Assembly (NCBI GenBank): GCA_037349105.1
Contig: JAYJMM010000078.1
Coordinates: 558,001-622,000 of the forward strand
Direction: 5' to 3'
DNA from: Limnomonas spitsbergensis
Taxonomy: Eukaryota > Chlorophyta > Chlorophyceae > Chlamydomonadales
DNA length: 64,000 nucleotides
Shown here: positions 60,996 through 64,000 of the stretch, piece by piece
Numbering within the stretch: position 1 is the stretch's first letter
How the letters are laid out: the number at the start of each line of letters is the position of its first letter
Made by a program: the position numbers and the translations under genes
The notes under the pieces: generated by a model
Told to the model about the DNA's origin: nothing
Database searches by the model: none
Seen by the model: the letters and a program-made list of their open reading frames with translations, nothing else

Positions 60996-63900
60996 CTATG
61001 CCTCTGAAACGGGCATTTCTCCCTCTTCCAGCTCCTCGTAGTAGTAAGTTACCAGCTGCTGAACTGGGATGGCTGCCCTGGCTTCCCCAGGAGCCACTCC
61101 CCACGGTACAGCTTGACCTGCGACCATCCTGGGGATGGTGACTGACGCCTCAACGGTGGCCTCACACCGCCTTGGCCTGCCGGAATGGCACAGCCCTGCC
61201 CCATCGTAGGTTCCCTCCGCTGACCCGTCTCCTCCTCCATGCTCTCCTATGGCCTGCACGGGCACGTAGAAAGCGCGGTCTCTGAGAGCGGGATGCTCCA
61301 TCAACTGATGGACGCAGTCCTCCGCCCATGGCGTGCGCATGAACCCGGGCTGCGCGCCCTGCCACACCCCCTCAGTGCGTGCGCTGTCTGGCATGTCTGG
61401 GTGCGCCCTGTCGGTTGCCTCCACCGCTGTGATGCCTTCTTTGATGGCCAGGTCCACCATCTCGTGAACGCAGTATGCGTAGATGGGGTGCCGTGACCAC
61501 CTCCTCTGCATATAATCCGCCATCCTTGTGCTGGGCTGTATGAATCCCTTGAGTGCTGCGCCCAGCAGGACCGCGGTCACTGCGTCCCACGGGAAAATCA
61601 ATCTAGCCACGGCTTGCATGGCTGCCGCTCTGTTTACGCACGTCTGCGTCCTGCCTTCCAGGAGCCTGTGGTTCTGCAACCTACATAGCCCGTCCTTGGA
61701 CTGTGCTGGCAGAGTGATCATAGCCTCTGAAGACGACGCCTCTGGCATCTCTTCCCCCAGGCGGTACCACTGCACGAAGCACCTGCTCTCTGGCGGTCTC
61801 GGCGGGTCTGGCCCGGGGCGAACACGCCCTCTGCTGCCCGACCTGTCCCGGCGGCCTTCACCGTCCTGGTTGAACCAGGAATCCTCATGGCATGCAGCGG
61901 GCCTCTCGCCCCTGCTGCGGCTGCGCTGCAGCCCTCTGTCCGCCTCTTCCCATCTTTCAGGGTTGGCCTGAGAGGTGGTGCTGTGATGGGTCCTAACGGG
62001 CCCCGCCGTATTGTCCTCTTGACTCATAGCTGCTGCCCCCCTGGCCCCTGGGTGGTGAACCTGCACGCTGAGCCAATCCCGGGTCCTGGTGGCTGCTCCC
62101 GCTACCTCGCCGCCTGTGTCGTTGTTGCCCTCCGGGGTACTTGGGCAGAGCATGGCAGCTTCCTCCTCACGTACTGTTAAAGGAGCTTGAGGCTCATAGC
62201 CTTCCTCCGAGACGCTGGAGCCGTCCCCACTGGCACTGGTCTCCCATTCGTCTACCCTGTGCTGGAGTCCTGCCTCCCGCTCTAGCCTCTCAAACTCATC
62301 CATCTGGGCATCGTAGATGTCCCATTCTTTGGTGAGAAACTGCTGGAACATGCCAGGCCATCCCTCACACGGGGCCGGGCACCCCCTCTGCTGGAGGTTC
62401 CTGAGAAAATCCACTGCATGCACCATGGATCTAGCTGACCCTGCGGGCCGGGTACCATAGTGATTCATGGCCAGGGCCTCTACCGCCATCTGCCAGTGGT
62501 GCCTTTGCTGGGCCACCTGCCCCTCTGGCACCACCTGGAATGTTACAGGCATCGCTGCGGCCTGGTGGCCCCCAATGTGTGTTGCTGCGTTCTGCTCAAA
62601 TCCCTCGTGGACAGACATCAGACAAGTGTGCCTCTCTTGGCTGACCCACCTGGAATTGTATGACTGCCCTGCTGGCCCCTGCCGTCCCGGCGGGCCTGGC
62701 AGCTCACTCGGGCCAGCTGCCTCCTGCTGTTTTCTCCAGTCCTCATAGGAGACCACCTTGGCAGCCTCATAAGCCTGCCTCATGCTGTCTTCTGAGGCCT
62801 CTTGGCTCCTGCCAGGTCCCCTGACTCCCCAGCTCCGTTCTGGGCCTGCTGCTGCTCGCAACCGGTCAAACCGGTTGCTATCGCCTGGCTGCAAGGCCTC
62901 CCCCTGCTCTGGGCACGCATTAGCGTAGTGCCCCGGCTTCAAACAATTGAAGCAGACTCCCCCATCATGGGGTCCAAGGACGCTTCTTTGTCCACCCATC
63001 CAATTGCGCCCTGCCTGGGCCCTGCCCGGCGGACTCTGGCCGGAGGTTCCTCTTTTATCCTGCACTCTCCCCTCCAGCTGGTATGCCCTGGCTTGACTAC
63101 CTGCGCCTCGCTCCTGCGACCTGCCCCTGGGCTGGCTCCCTCGGTCCCTGCTGGGTGACCGCTGCCTTCTGCCTCTAGGCTGGTCGTATTTATCAGTGCG
63201 GTCCGGCCGCTGGGCTCGAGCCTCAGGTGTAGGCACCACCCCGTGGCGTTCTACGCTGTGGGCCCTCTGCGCGCTCCTGCTGCGCTCCCTGGTCCCCTTG
63301 TTCTTTGCAGCATCTGGAGTTGTCCCCCTGTGCTGCGCGCGCTCCTCCACTCTGGCTTCCCTGGCCCTGCCACTGCCCCCTGGTCCTTGCTGACCAGTGG
63401 CCTGTTGCTTCTGTTCCTGCGGCTCCTCCTGGCCAAGACCCTCGTCCTCATCTGTGAGCGAGGTTGCGGGCAGAAGCATTTGTCTTATGTGTCCTGCCAG
63501 CTCCGGGTCTCCTGGGACTGTGTACTGCGGCGGCTCTCCTGCCTGCTGGTTCCCAAGGTTGGTGTACAGCTCTCGCAGCTGGTCTGCGCGCAAGATGTAC
63601 TGCTGCTGTACCTCCGTGAGCCGTATATTGTCATCTTGGAGGCCTGTCCACCTGACCTGCTGCAATCGCAGGTATTCAATTGTTGCTGCAGCCTGGCGGT
63701 ATAGCAGCTCCTCTCTTGCCCTGACGTCTTGCTGCAGCAACGTTACTTGGTGCTGCAGCCTCAGTACATGCATGTACTTCTGACTGGGCCCCTTTTCATG
63801 GGCCTCTTCCTCCTCTGACTCCTCTGGTTCTTCACTCTCCTCCTTGCTGCCAGGCTCCTCCTGGCCGCGGTTTGCTGTTACCCCCCGTGTTCTGTCCGCT

Positions 63901-64000
63901 GCTTCTGGGGCGTCTTCCCTAACGCCCCCATCAGTCTCACAGGCCCTCTCGTCCCTGCCGGGTACTCGCACCTCCGAGCGCCTGACTGATCCCGCTGGTG
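60996..64000 (-). CDS. Gag C-terminal half and domain X N-terminal half (element 4, 5' end beyond window)
   Basis: Open to the window edge; codons right of 63971 still read as Gag (RRSEVRVPGRDERA), so it continues beyond. Acidic stretch, coiled coil (LQHQVTLLQQDVRAREELLY to QQQYILRADQLRELY), SR-rich part (RRQRSPSRDRGSQ) and knuckle CFNCLKPGHYANAC near 62912-62953, then domain X: MNHYGTRPAGSARSMVHAVD, DGLCRLQNHRLLEGR, LKGFIQPSTRMADYMQRRW and GRPRRCEATVEASV. It ends at TAG 60996, probably TGG-to-TAG. Confidence 0.83.
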   Translation of the reverse strand, partial: PAGSVRRSEVRVPGRDERACETDGGVREDAPEAADRTRGVTANRGQEEPGSKEESEEPEESEEEEAHEKGPSQKYMHVLRLQHQVTLLQQDVRAREELLYRQAAATIEYLRLQQVRWTGLQDDNIRLTEVQQQYILRADQLRELYTNLGNQQAGEPPQYTVPGDPELAGHIRQMLLPATSLTDEDEGLGQEEPQEQKQQATGQQGPGGSGRAREARVEERAQHRGTTPDAAKNKGTRERSRSAQRAHSVERHGVVPTPEARAQRPDRTDKYDQPRGRRQRSPSRDRGSQPRGRSQERGAGSQARAYQLEGRVQDKRGTSGQSPPGRAQAGRNWMGGQRSVLGPHDGGVCFNCLKPGHYANACPEQGEALQPGDSNRFDRLRAAAGPERSWGVRGPGRSQEASEDSMRQAYEAAKVVSYEDWRKQQEAAGPSELPGPPGRQGPAGQSYNSRWVSQERHTCLMSVHEGFEQNAATHIGGHQAAAMPVTFQVVPEGQVAQQRHHWQMAVEALAMNHYGTRPAGSARSMVHAVDFLRNLQQRGCPAPCEGWPGMFQQFLTKEWDIYDAQMDEFERLEREAGLQHRVDEWETSASGDGSSVSEEGYEPQAPLTVREEEAAMLCPSTPEGNNDTGGEVAGAATRTRDWLSVQVHHPGARGAAAMSQEDNTAGPVRTHHSTTSQANPERWEEADRGLQRSRSRGERPAACHEDSWFNQDGEGRRDRSGSRGRVRPGPDPPRPPESRCFVQWYRLGEEMPEASSSEAMITLPAQSKDGLCRLQNHRLLEGRTQTCVNRAAAMQAVARLIFPWDAVTAVLLGAALKGFIQPSTRMADYMQRRWSRHPIYAYCVHEMVDLAIKEGITAVEATDRAHPDMPDSARTEGVWQGAQPGFMRTPWAEDCVHQLMEHPALRDRAFYVPVQAIGEHGGGDGSAEGTYDGAGLCHSGRPRRCEATVEASVTIPRMVAGQAVPWGVAPGEARAAIPVQQLVTYYYEELEEGEMPVSEA

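Larger units (their letters stand above)
57309..64000 (-). mobile_element. Element 4, 5' part (subfamily II), cut by window end
   Basis: It contains, from right to left, Gag from before the coiled coil, knuckle 3, domain X, linker, hydrophobic segment and RT to the start of the RNase H link, where element 3 is inserted. Gag and Pol stay in one frame across the whole 6.7 kb, apart from one TAG at 60996-60998. The Gag N-terminus, protease and A1 lie right of the window. Confidence 0.88.

Noticed and set aside
60990..60998. TAG in element 4 as a programmed read-through stop between Gag-X and Pol
   Set aside because: Elements 1 and 2 have Trp there and it falls within domain X, not at a domain border; a simple TGG-to-TAG mutation is likelier.

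Overview
The window is entirely transposon DNA from a GC-rich eukaryote. It holds four copies of one family of giant Ty3/gypsy-like retroelements, with no cellular gene, tRNA, rRNA or CRISPR array that I can support. Very long Gly/Ala/Gln/Arg-rich polyproteins, a C-terminal PHD finger and GTGAG...GCAG splice-like sites suit an alga, perhaps green, but the host is an inference.

Layout. Element 1 (1-18274, minus, 3' end cut by the window) is inserted in the 5' leader of element 2 (18275-36519, plus, badly decayed). Element 2 meets element 4 tail to tail at about 36519. Element 4 (minus) is split in two (36520-42106 and 57309-64000) by the complete 15.2-kb element 3 (42107-57308, minus), which has a 4-bp target duplication (TCTG). 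Elements 1 and 3 are nearly identical (subfamily I); elements 2 and 4 form a diverged subfamily II. Full length is about 18.8 kb.

The coding plan, best read by combining copies, is one very long Gag-Pol frame of about 5,200 codons. In order it holds: disordered Gag N-terminus; capsid-like helices; CCHC knuckle; retropepsin-like protease (DSA); second CCHC; Gln-rich 90-bp tandem repeats; coiled coil; Arg/Ser-rich stretch; third CCHC; a large conserved domain I do not recognise ('X'); a conserved hydrophobic segment; reverse transcriptase (FIDD); RNase H; a DNMT3-like cytosine-C5 methyltransferase; a DDE integrase with HHCC N-terminus; and a C-terminal PHD finger. Element 3 has lost the protease by an exact GT-AG removal of 651 bp, and domain X by a 2.95-kb deletion, yet keeps long open Gag and Pol frames.

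The ends are the most unusual part. Instead of two identical LTRs, the element reads A1 - internal - B1 - A2 - B2 (A about 631 bp, B about 230 bp). Split direct repeats of this kind are known from DIRS/PAT-type elements, which use tyrosine recombinases, but this family encodes a DDE integrase and leaves a 4-bp duplication. The outer ends TGTC...GACA are the two halves of a 10-bp palindrome, GACAGCTGTC, kept intact at every internal B1-A2 junction. This suggests insertion from a circular or LTR-joined cDNA cut inside the repeat. A 23-nt inverted repeat pairs the interior of A with the position just after A1 where the primer-binding site should lie, suggesting self-priming.
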